A DNA stretch of 64,000 nt from Phycisphaerae bacterium (lineage in GTDB: Bacteria; Planctomycetota; Phycisphaerae; Sedimentisphaerales; Anaerobacaceae), in assembly GCA_012744475.1 (NCBI GenBank), contig JAAYBV010000018.1, positions 62,001-126,000 of the forward strand, in the 5' to 3' direction. The position numbers and the translations under genes are program-made. Positions 25,726 to 33,359 of this stretch are shown piece by piece; positions within the stretch are counted from its first letter, which is position 1; each line of letters opens with the position of its first letter. Under the pieces are notes generated by a model. It saw nothing but the letters and a program-made list of their open reading frames with translations. It made no database searches and was not told where the DNA came from.

Positions 25726-27081
25726 ATGACCGATTGTACCAGAAGGATCGTGGCGGTGGGGCTGGCGGCGCTGTGTGTGATGGCGCTGGCGGGCTGCCGG
25801 ACGGTCAACAAGGGGATCACCGAGGCGGTTCTCGACGGCCGAACGTACAGGGACTGGCACATCCGCTACGGCAGTCATGGCCACTACAGCCTCAACGACG
25901 AAGGACTGGCGACGATCGAGTTCGAGGGCCTCGTCGACGCCGGCCGCGTCCGCGTGCGCTACCAGCGCGGCCTGCAAGGCCAGGCCCGGTGCATCGCCGA
26001 TGTCACCGGCCGGCTGTTGGCGCAGGTCGAGCGGCAGACTGGCGTGACCATCACCACATCGACCACCCTCGACCTGCTGCGGTTCGACGAGCCGCCTGAG
26101 AACTTCGACATCCAACTGACGGTCGAGCCGAACGAATTTCCGCTGCCCTTGTTCGTCCGCGCGGGCGACGAGTCCTGCACGTCGATCCTGGCCCAGAACC
26201 GCAGCTATCCGTACGTGCTGGTGCACGAGCTGGTCGAGACGTCGCTGGCGGCCCGCGCAGGCGGGCGGGTCCTGCCCGACCTCGGCTGGGGCGCGTTCGG
26301 ACTGAAGGCCAACTTCAACAACTACACGCGCTGGTTCCGCGACGGGCTGGCCAACTACGCCGGCTACGTCGCCTCCGAGGAGCTCTCCGACGAGATGGAT
26401 TGCCCCGATTGCCCGATACGCATCGGAGCCCTTCTGCACGCCCACCCCTTCTCGGAGCTGAGCCGCATCGGCGCGCGTCTGTTCTCGTGGTCGCAGTCGT
26501 CGCACGGCCAGCACGAACGCGACTACTACGACGCAGCGCTCGGCCTGTTCCTGCTGATCGAGAGCCGCTTCGGGCAGCAGACCATTCGCGACATCGTAGC
26601 CGAGATCGCCAAGCGAGAAGCCGTCGACGGACGGGACCTTCGCAGGATCACCAGCGGGATCATCGGCACAGACATCAGACAGCTCGTTGCCGATTTCGAG
26701 TTCCCCATGACGAGCGACGAATTGACGCCCGTCACGGCGGCGCTGGCGGCCAACAGAGGGCTGGACGTGGCCGAGGGGCTGCTGGTCGAGACGGTCGAGT
26801 CGAACGGTGCCGCCGACCGGGCGGGCCTGATGGCCGACGACGTGATCGTTGCGGCCGATTCCGCTCCCGTCGTCAACACGCTCGATTTCGAGCTGGCGCT
26901 GCTCCGGGCCGGACGGCAACCTGCCATACCTCTGGCGATCTGGCGAAAGAACGCCGGGACGATCTCCATTGAGCTGCCGCTCAAACGGCCCGACAAGAAC
27001 CGCAGGACGCCCGGCAAACGCATTAACCCCTTGCAGAAAGGCAGGATAGACTTTTTCGGTGTCCTGCCGTTTATCCCCTGA
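25726..27081 (+). CDS. PDZ-domain lipoprotein with degenerate metallopeptidase-like core
   Basis: The protein has 451 residues from ATG 25726. The signal peptide ends in the lipobox ALAGC, so it is a lipoprotein. The central region contains YVLVHELVETSLA, where HELVE resembles an HEXXH zinc motif with the second His lost, and a GLANYAGYVASEEL segment like the downstream ligand region of M1/M61-type peptidases. A PDZ domain lies at about 345-430 (VETVESNGAADRAGLMADDVIV). M61-like peptidases also combine such a core with PDZ. It may be an inactive peptidase-like receptor. It is divergent from the PocR/AraC regulator. Family is uncertain. Confidence 0.65.
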   Translation: MTDCTRRIVAVGLAALCVMALAGCRTVNKGITEAVLDGRTYRDWHIRYGSHGHYSLNDEGLATIEFEGLVDAGRVRVRYQRGLQGQARCIADVTGRLLAQVERQTGVTITTSTTLDLLRFDEPPENFDIQLTVEPNEFPLPLFVRAGDESCTSILAQNRSYPYVLVHELVETSLAARAGGRVLPDLGWGAFGLKANFNNYTRWFRDGLANYAGYVASEELSDEMDCPDCPIRIGALLHAHPFSELSRIGARLFSWSQSSHGQHERDYYDAALGLFLLIESRFGQQTIRDIVAEIAKREAVDGRDLRRITSGIIGTDIRQLVADFEFPMTSDELTPVTAALAANRGLDVAEGLLVETVESNGAADRAGLMADDVIVAADSAPVVNTLDFELALLRAGRQPAIPLAIWRKNAGTISIELPLKRPDKNRRTPGKRINPLQKGRIDFFGVLPFIP

Positions 27082-27152
27082 CCGCCACAAATCTCAGGCT
27101 GTAGACCGTAGGCCGCAGACCGGAGGATGCCCCCGCAAACAGACTGGCGGAG

Positions 27153-27275
27153 ATGGGCCTGCCGAGGCTTTGGGTGGGACTGACGGTGGCCTTCCGCATC
27201 GCCCGCGCCTTCGGCACCACCGTCGAAGACGTCTTCCAATACGACGGCCAGGCCGACGTGCCGCCCACCCAGTGA
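27153..27275 (+). pseudogene. 3' remnant of a small Xre/HTH_3 regulator
   Basis: A 40-codon frame encodes LTVAFRIARAFGTTVEDVFQ before stopping at 27273-27275. This is the typical C-terminal end of YgzD/YozG-like Xre regulators, where the phrase follows the HTH. The DNA upstream (27082-27150) does not encode the HTH helices in any frame, so only the 3' end survives. It sits in a 630-bp intergenic space rich in dispersed repeats, which suggests rearrangement. Confidence 0.6.
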
Positions 27276-27441
27276 ACCACGTCGCAGGGTGCGATCCTGT
27301 GACGGTGCGGGCGACGCATGCGTCGCCCCTACCCCATGCGATCCACCGGCTAGCGACGCCCTGCACCGACAGCGTGTGTGTGAAGATTTCTTGGCCTGGG
27401 GATGGTCGCTTGTGGTGGCGTCGTGTGAGCCTCCCTCGTGC

Positions 27442-27511
27442 GTTTGTGGTGATACCGTAAGGCGTTATCCCCATTCCGTGGGAGGTATGCCCTGACGGGC
27501 ACACTACAAAC
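27442..27511. repeat. Dispersed palindrome family R, copy 1
   Basis: The left arm GTTTGTGGTG and right arm CACTACAAAC pair, with inner inverted repeats (CCGTAAGGCG and GCCCTGACGGGC). The same element recurs at 38393-38442, 41017-41066 and, as a left half, 56888-56925. Arm sequence is conserved while the centre varies, as in REP/BIME elements. Confidence 0.75.
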
Positions 27512-27710
27512 GGCCACCGGCGGCTCTCTGTGCCCGAAGTGCCGTCGCCCGGAAATGTGCACAGACACAGGCCGACCCGCCAGCGCCCGATGAGAATTGC
27601 GCTTGCGGGTGGGAGTACGGATATTGTAGGGTTGTGGCGTCGCCGGGTGGGGGTGGTCAACGGACCGACGCGGGTACGAAGGGTTCACGCCAATTGACGA
27701 GGTGCAAACG

Positions 27711-29039
27711 ATGGACACATTGAATCGTCGCGCATTCCTGAGAAGCTCCCTGGGCGTCGCCGGCACGCTGGCCCTGTGGCCGCCGGCTCGCGCGCGGGGC
27801 GCCAACGACAAGATCGTGGTGGGCGTGATGGGCCTGGGCGGCCGGGGCACCTACCTGGCCGAGAAGTTCGCCGAGCGGTCCGACGCCGAGGTCGCCTACC
27901 TGTGCGACCCGAACACGCGGCGATTCGCGCGAGCGCGGGAAGCGGTCGAAGAGGCGCAGGACCGGCCCCCCAAGATGCTCCAGGACTTCCGCAAGATGCT
28001 CGACGACAAGAGCGTCGACGTGATCATCAACGCGACGCCCGACCACTGGCACGCGCTCGGCTCGATCCTCGCCTGCCAGGCGGGCAAGGACGTCTTCGTC
28101 GAAAAGCCGCTGGCCCATAACATCTGGGAGGGCCGTAAGATGGTCGAGGCCGCCCGCAAGCACCAGCGCGTGGTCCAGGTCGGCATGCAGTCGCGCAGCG
28201 CCCCCTACGTGCAGAAGGCGCGGGACTACATCCTGGCCGGCAAGCTGGGCGAGGTGTACCTGGTCCGCGTGTACAACATGATGCAGCACCCCAAGCAGGC
28301 GGACACGCCGGACGGACCTGTCCCCGACGGCTTCGACTACGAGCTCTGGTGCGGACCGGCGCCGAAGCGGCCCTACAATCCGTCGCGACAGTGGCTCAAT
28401 CAATGGGACTACAGTTGCGGCCCGATCGCCGGCGACGCAGTCCACCAGTTCGACCTCGCTCGATTCCTGACCGGCGATATCCCCTATCCGAAAGCGGTCT
28501 CGCAGACCGGCGCCATCCGCGTCCTGCGCGGCGGCAGGGACATGCCCGACACGCAGATGGCCCTGTTCGAGTACGACAACCTGACGATCACGCTCGATGC
28601 GACGCTCTGGACGCCGTACATGAAGAAGATCCCCGCCGGCATCCGCGACTCCGACCAGTTCCCCAACTGGCCGTTCTGCGCGACGAAGGTCGAAGTGCTG
28701 GGCACGGAAGGCTTCATGTACTTCGGACGGCACGGCGGCGGCTGGCAGGCCTACGACCGCGACGGCGAGCTGGTCCACTCCGAGTACGGACGCCAGGGCG
28801 ACAAGGAGCACCAGGACAACTTCGTCGAGTGCGTTCGCAGCCGCAAGAGGGCGACGTCCGACGTCGAGATCGGGCACCTGTCCGTGCTGCCGTTCCACAT
28901 CGCGAACATCTCGTACCGCGTCGGCAACCAGCGTCTCGAATTCGACGGCGCGACGGAATCGTTCACGAACTGCGACGAGGCCAACCAGTATCTCAAGCGC
29001 CAGTACCGCCCGGGCTGGACGATCCCGGAGAACGTATGA
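27711..29039 (+). CDS. Tat-exported Gfo/Idh/MocA-family oxidoreductase
   Basis: The protein has 442 residues. ATG 27711 is preceded by GAGG at 8 nt. The twin-arginine signal is NRRAFLRSSLGVAGTLAL. The Rossmann motif is VMGLGGRGTYLAEK, and DVFVEKPLAHN carries the EKP triad Lys, with GDAVHQFDLARF as the C-terminal catalytic His region. Such proteins oxidise or isomerise sugars and inositols with bound NAD(P), and exported versions are abundant in planctomycetes. It stands before the SUMF1 gene and a group of secreted glycan-active enzymes. Substrate is not predictable. Confidence in family is high. Confidence 0.92.
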   Translation: MDTLNRRAFLRSSLGVAGTLALWPPARARGANDKIVVGVMGLGGRGTYLAEKFAERSDAEVAYLCDPNTRRFARAREAVEEAQDRPPKMLQDFRKMLDDKSVDVIINATPDHWHALGSILACQAGKDVFVEKPLAHNIWEGRKMVEAARKHQRVVQVGMQSRSAPYVQKARDYILAGKLGEVYLVRVYNMMQHPKQADTPDGPVPDGFDYELWCGPAPKRPYNPSRQWLNQWDYSCGPIAGDAVHQFDLARFLTGDIPYPKAVSQTGAIRVLRGGRDMPDTQMALFEYDNLTITLDATLWTPYMKKIPAGIRDSDQFPNWPFCATKVEVLGTEGFMYFGRHGGGWQAYDRDGELVHSEYGRQGDKEHQDNFVECVRSRKRATSDVEIGHLSVLPFHIANISYRVGNQRLEFDGATESFTNCDEANQYLKRQYRPGWTIPENV

Positions 29040-29062
29040 CGGGAATCGGGTGTTCCGTTCCG

Positions 29063-29172
29063 TGTCATTCCGAGCGCAGTCGATCCCGATGCCCATCGGG
29101 ATGGCCACGAGCAGGAAGCGCGCCTTGTCTATGTCCAGACCCCTCGACTGCACTTCGTTCCGCTCGGGGTGA
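29063..29172. repeat. Inverted-repeat intergenic element
   Basis: The segment starts CATTCCGAGCGCAGTCGATC and ends in a complementary CGACTGCACTTCG...CGGGGTGAC stretch, with an inner CCCGATGCCCATCGGGATGG hairpin. A related copy in opposite orientation lies near 30475-30515. It resembles dispersed REP-type units common in sequences of this phylum. Confidence 0.55.
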
Positions 29173-29223
29173 CAAACTGCCTGTCATGCAGAGGCTTTGC
29201 CGAATTCATCAAAGGATGTGTTG

Positions 29224-30384
29224 ATGAAGAGACAGAGGAGGCTTTGTTGTATCGGGGTCTGCAGCGCCGTCGTACTGGCGCTGGGCGCCGCGGCGCCGGC
29301 GCGGTGGCTGGCGACGGACGGTGTGAAGGTGCGGCTGGAACCCACGGAGCTGGGCGGTCCCAAGATCGTCGTCGAGTACGATCTGAAGGACCCAAATGTC
29401 ACGCCGGAATCGCCTGCCTACGTTTTCCTCCGCTACAGCCAGGATTCGGGCGACACCTGGCAGCTCGTCCCGATGGATGCCCTGCGCGGCAACGGCTTCG
29501 ACATCGTGGACAAACCCGGCCACAAGGAAGTGCTCTGGTGGGGCATCGACCAGACGGGCGTGGCCGACCTGGCGCAGATCGAGGTTCGCGTCCGCGCGAT
29601 CGCGATGGCGAAGGTGCCGGCTGGCCGGTTCACGATGAAGAGCCTTCCCGGCGGCGGACTCGACGAATCGGGCGCAACTCGCCCCGACCCCAACCTGCCG
29701 CTCTACTACATCGCGAAATACGAGACGACGATCGCGATGTACGCCGATTATCTGAACGAAGTCGGCGGCGAAGGCGCCGGCTGGAATGCGCGGATGGCCC
29801 GACCCGAGCGTTGCGGCATCATCCAGGAGGGCAACCACACCTATAGCGTGTCCCCCGGCCGGGAGGACTATCCGGTCACCTATGTCTCGTGGTACGACGC
29901 GATGGGCTTCTTGCGCTGGTGTGGCCTGCGCCTGCCGACGGAGGCCGAGTGGGAGAAGGCCGTTCGCGGCGGGCTCTACCTCGACGGCGACCGGACTGCC
30001 GATATACATCGGGATCCCAACCCCCTGCCGGAGCGCCGCTATCCCTGGGGCGACGAGGACCCGAACGCCGACGGCGTCTACCGCTGCAACTTCGACGGCG
30101 CCGACGACGGCTTCGAGCGTCTGGCGCCGGTGGGGAGCTTCCAGCGGTTCGCCAGTCCTTACGGCGTGTGCGACCTGGCGGGCAACGTCGCCGAATGGAC
30201 GCTGGACTGGTACTCCACGTCGTATCACGCCGGACTCGATGGCTTCCGCATGGTGCGAGGCGGCTCATGGATGGCGGTGCCCGAAGGCTGCGACGCCGTC
30301 ACCGGAGCCACGCAACTGCCGCTTCAGGAAAGCTCCATCATGGGCTTTCGCGGCGTCCGGGGTCCGGCCGCGACGCCAAGGTGA
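29224..30384 (+). CDS. Secreted SUMF1/FGE-domain protein
   Basis: The protein has 386 residues from ATG 29224, with AAAGGA upstream. A signal peptide (LCCIGVCSAVVLALGAAAPA) leads to an N-terminal beta domain of about 110 residues (KIVVEYDL, DSGDTWQLVPM). The FGE-sulfatase fold follows, with AGRFTMKSLPGG, YPVTYVSWYDAMGFLRW, RLPTEAEWEKAVRGG, DLAGNVAEWTLDWY and MVRGGSW. The active-site Cys pair of true formylglycine-generating enzymes is not evident, so it may be a sugar- or ligand-binding member like those in planctomycete exported proteins. No sulfatase is adjacent. Confidence 0.85.
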   Translation: MKRQRRLCCIGVCSAVVLALGAAAPARWLATDGVKVRLEPTELGGPKIVVEYDLKDPNVTPESPAYVFLRYSQDSGDTWQLVPMDALRGNGFDIVDKPGHKEVLWWGIDQTGVADLAQIEVRVRAIAMAKVPAGRFTMKSLPGGGLDESGATRPDPNLPLYYIAKYETTIAMYADYLNEVGGEGAGWNARMARPERCGIIQEGNHTYSVSPGREDYPVTYVSWYDAMGFLRWCGLRLPTEAEWEKAVRGGLYLDGDRTADIHRDPNPLPERRYPWGDEDPNADGVYRCNFDGADDGFERLAPVGSFQRFASPYGVCDLAGNVAEWTLDWYSTSYHAGLDGFRMVRGGSWMAVPEGCDAVTGATQLPLQESSIMGFRGVRGPAATPR

Positions 30385-30474
30385 AAACCCGAAGCACGAA
30401 TCCCGAAATCCGAAACAAATCCCAATGCCCCAAATCCGAATGTTCGCAACCAGCGTTCCGCCTTGTCGTGCTGA

Positions 30475-30575
30475 ATCGCGATGGATATCGGGATCGACTG
30501 CGCTCGAAATGACAGAGTCGTGGTTCGCCTGTTCCTATCAGGCTCCACAGGGTGTGCACCGCACACCTTCCCTCC
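30475..30575. repeat. Intergenic repeat pair
   Basis: An inverted partner of the 29063 element (ATCGGGATCGACTGCGCTCG) is followed by a partial copy of palindrome family P (AGGGTGTGCACCGCACACC). The rest of the 200-bp gap holds nothing recognisable. Confidence 0.5.
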
Positions 30576-30581
30576 GCTGCG

Positions 30582-31784
30582 TCACTCCCCCGAGAGAACA
30601 TGGTCGGAACTCGTCTCGCCCGGCGTCGCGGCGTCGTGCGCGGCGACGGCTTCGTCCGGAAGGATCGCGGGACGCGGGTCGGCTACCATCTCGCGGCCGT
30701 ACTTCGCTTCGGCCTCCGCGCGGATCCGGGCCATGATACGCGGAAAATGCTCTTCAGGCAGGATGCGCTTGCCCTTCTTGTCCGGGTGAACGATGCGGAG
30801 GACCTTGTTCTTCTCCCACTCGCGCGGCTCGATCTCCACACGGATGGCGAACCCGTGCTCGGCCAGGACGTCGAGCGTGGGCACGGGATACGAGATCGGT
30901 TCGGCGTCTTCGCAGCTCGGCATGTCGGGCAAGAGCGTCGGCGTGACCATGCCGTCGTGCAGTCCGATGTCGAAGTTCCTTCTCCGCAGGTCCACGAACA
31001 TCGCGACGCGGCCCTTGTACCAGGAGCCGTAAACGGACTCGCTGGTCTGCTTCGATGCCCTGGCGGTCCGGACGCCGAGCCTGGCCATCTCCTCGTCGAG
31101 AGCGATCGTCATGGCTTCGTCATAGCGGTGTTCGGTATCGCTCAGCGCCCGCGTGGCCAGGATCGTGCCGAGCAGATTGGAATACGAGTCTTCCCAACTG
31201 AACGCCGAGGCGTACTCCGTGGGCAGACCGATGCACTGGAAGCCGTACCAGGTGATGATCTCATGCCACGTGGTCATCGCGAAGGTCAGGTACGGCCCCA
31301 TCGCCAGGGCCACCTCGCGAGCGATCCGCCTCTGCTGGTCCTCGGGGAGCGTCTGCCAGTCGTCCGGATAGGAGATGTGCACGTAGTTCCGCGAGCGGTC
31401 GACGAGCAGCTTGTACGAGAAGGATTCATCGCCCCGCATGATGTGGCGATAGCTCCGGCTCGCCAGATAGGCGGTCCAGTCGGCGGCGATGCGAACGTGC
31501 ATGATGTCCACGTGTCCCGCCCGGCACGCGCAGGCGATGCCGTTCTTCTCCGACAGCCGGAAGTAGTACCCGTGGGTCCCGAGGTCCTCTCCTGCCCAGG
31601 GCGTTCCGAGGATCGCGGTCGGGTAGGCTCCGTAGCGAATCCGTGGTCCGAAGTTGAAACCGTTGACGACGACGTCACTGGCCGGACCACGAAGGCCCTT
31701 GTCGGGAATGAGCCCGCAACCGGCCCCGGCCAACAGCAGTAGACCTGCCAGCGACAGCCCATACAGTGCGGGATGGTTTCTCAT
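30582..31784 (-). CDS. DUF4056-like lipoprotein, paralogue 1
   Basis: The protein has 400 residues. ATG 31784 is preceded by GGTAGGAAAG. The signal peptide ends in the lipobox LAGAGC. Conserved blocks shared with the next paralogue are GEDLGTHGYY, HVDIMHVRIAADWTAYLA, TWHEIITWYGF, AFSWEDSYSNLLGT and EIEPREWEKNK. The last block and the His-rich WHE motif suggest a DUF4056-type family, but I assign it only tentatively. It lies 50 bp after paralogue 2, in one operon driven from 33120-33148. The C-terminal ~25 residues are acidic and low complexity. Function unknown. Confidence 0.75.
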   Translation of the reverse strand: MRNHPALYGLSLAGLLLLAGAGCGLIPDKGLRGPASDVVVNGFNFGPRIRYGAYPTAILGTPWAGEDLGTHGYYFRLSEKNGIACACRAGHVDIMHVRIAADWTAYLASRSYRHIMRGDESFSYKLLVDRSRNYVHISYPDDWQTLPEDQQRRIAREVALAMGPYLTFAMTTWHEIITWYGFQCIGLPTEYASAFSWEDSYSNLLGTILATRALSDTEHRYDEAMTIALDEEMARLGVRTARASKQTSESVYGSWYKGRVAMFVDLRRRNFDIGLHDGMVTPTLLPDMPSCEDAEPISYPVPTLDVLAEHGFAIRVEIEPREWEKNKVLRIVHPDKKGKRILPEEHFPRIMARIRAEAEAKYGREMVADPRPAILPDEAVAAHDAATPGETSSDHVLSGE

Positions 31785-31834
31785 GGCTTTCCTACCTCAT
31801 GCGAACCCGATACGCCAGACGATTGGCCAGACGA

Positions 31835-32992
31835 TCACATACCCGTCAGGACGTACTGCGGTTCGGTTTGCGGGTGGTCGGGATCATACTCCGGGCCATA
31901 TTTCGCCGCCGCTTCCCGCTGGATACGGTCCATGATGACGGCCAGATGGGTCTCGACGTTGATGCGCTTCTGCGGTTCGTCACCGAACACGATGCGCAGA
32001 ATCCTGTCTTTTTCCCACTCCCGCGGCTCGATCTCGACCGTTGCCGAGAACCCGTATTCCGCAAGGACTTCGAGGGTCGGAACCGGATACGACAGCGGCT
32101 CGCAATCGGGACATTGCGCCACGTCGGGCACACACGTCGGCGTGACACGCCCATCGTCCAGCCCGATATCGAAGTTGCGCTTCTTCATGTCGAACAGCAG
32201 CAGGAAGGTGCCGCTGTACCAGTGCCCTTTCATGGCCCGGCTCACCCGACGGGCCTGTCGGGCCGACGGCAGCACGCCGAGCCTCTGCATCTCTTCATCG
32301 ATGGCCACCGTCACGGCCTCGTCGTACGGGCGCTCGGTGTCCTGGAGGGCCTGCAACGCAATCCGCGTGCCCAGCAGGTTGGAGTAGGAGTCCTCCCAAC
32401 TGAAGGCCGAGTCGTATTCGACCGGAATCCCCATGCACTTGTAGCCGTACCAGGTGGTGATTTCGTGCCAGGAGACCATCGTAAAGGTCAGGTAAGGGCC
32501 GAGGGCCAGGGCCACCTTCTCGGCAATGGCCGAGCGCTGCTCGTCGGGCAGGTCATCCCAGTCCGGCGGGTAGGAGATTCGAACGTGCGTGCGCGACCGG
32601 TCCACAGGCATTTTGCACGAGAAGCCGGGATCGCCTCGCATCAGACGCTTGTAGCTCTCGGCGGCCAGGTACGCCGTCCAGTCGATGCCGATCCGCATGT
32701 GGGTGATGTCGATATGGCCGCCCCGGCAGGTGTAGGCAATGCCGCCTTTCTCAAAGAGAGACCACCGATAGCTGTGGGTCCCCAGGTCGCTGCCGACGAA
32801 GGTCATGCCGGGGATGGCCGCGGCGTAGCAACCGTACCGGGTCCGCGGGATTCGGTCGAATCCCTCCCGGATCACCCCGCTGGCCCGCCCGGATCGGGCG
32901 GAGTCAGGCCACAGGCCGCAGCCGGCCGCAGTCAGCGCCAGCGGCAGAAGGACAACGACAAGCCATAGCCGCGATGTGCCGTGTGTCTTCAT
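31835..32992 (-). CDS. DUF4056-like lipoprotein, paralogue 2
   Basis: The protein has 385 residues from ATG 32992; eight codons further upstream are also open. The lipobox is LTAAGC. It shares about half its residues with the downstream paralogue, including GSDLGTHSYRW, HIDITHMRIGIDWTAYLAAES, SWHEITTWYGYKCMGIPVEY and AFSWEDSYSNLLGT. The paralogues are colinear across their whole length, which shows a tandem duplication. Strictly conserved His, Glu and Asp in the WHEIxTWYG and SWEDSYSN blocks suggest an enzymatic or metal site, but no reaction is known to me. Confidence 0.75.
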   Translation of the reverse strand: MKTHGTSRLWLVVVLLPLALTAAGCGLWPDSARSGRASGVIREGFDRIPRTRYGCYAAAIPGMTFVGSDLGTHSYRWSLFEKGGIAYTCRGGHIDITHMRIGIDWTAYLAAESYKRLMRGDPGFSCKMPVDRSRTHVRISYPPDWDDLPDEQRSAIAEKVALALGPYLTFTMVSWHEITTWYGYKCMGIPVEYDSAFSWEDSYSNLLGTRIALQALQDTERPYDEAVTVAIDEEMQRLGVLPSARQARRVSRAMKGHWYSGTFLLLFDMKKRNFDIGLDDGRVTPTCVPDVAQCPDCEPLSYPVPTLEVLAEYGFSATVEIEPREWEKDRILRIVFGDEPQKRINVETHLAVIMDRIQREAAAKYGPEYDPDHPQTEPQYVLTGM

Positions 32993-33119
32993 GGTCGGAC
33001 TTCGTCCACGCTTCAACTACGGTCCCTTGACCCGTCAAGACGTGTCCCTGCAATGAGTTGTACTTTCGAGGGGGCGTTCCGAACGCCCATCGAGCGGCCA
33101 ATCGCCCGATTCGCTTTTC

Positions 33120-33148
33120 ATTATACAGTCGGGAGGTCAGACCATCAA
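33120..33148 (-). promoter_or_regulatory. Promoter of the DUF4056-like lipoprotein pair
   Basis: The minus strand reads TTGATG (33148-33143), 17 bp, TATAAT (33125-33120). The leader to ATG 32992 is about 120 nt. The rest of the gap 33149-33359, up to the M14 stop, holds no gene that I can see. Confidence 0.65.
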
Positions 33149-33359
33149 GGCCGGCGACTCTCGAACGCCGGTCCCTCAGCAGGAGCTTGCCCGAGATGGG
33201 AGCCATGTTCCGATAATCACGGCGTTATCCGTACTCTTCGGGTGCGTTTGACGCGTGTGCGCGTGCTGCCACGGGTATCGGGCGGGCAAGCGATGGCGGA
33301 CGGTCACAAGGATTTTCCGCGCAATCGGCGACCGCTTCGGCGCGTTTGCCGCGCGGGGC

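Noticed and set aside
24190-27090. 966-residue minus-strand frame extending the PocR/AraC gene upstream
   Set aside because: The extra N-terminal half is antisense to the PDZ lipoprotein; PocR homology and the ribosome binding site place the start at 25494.
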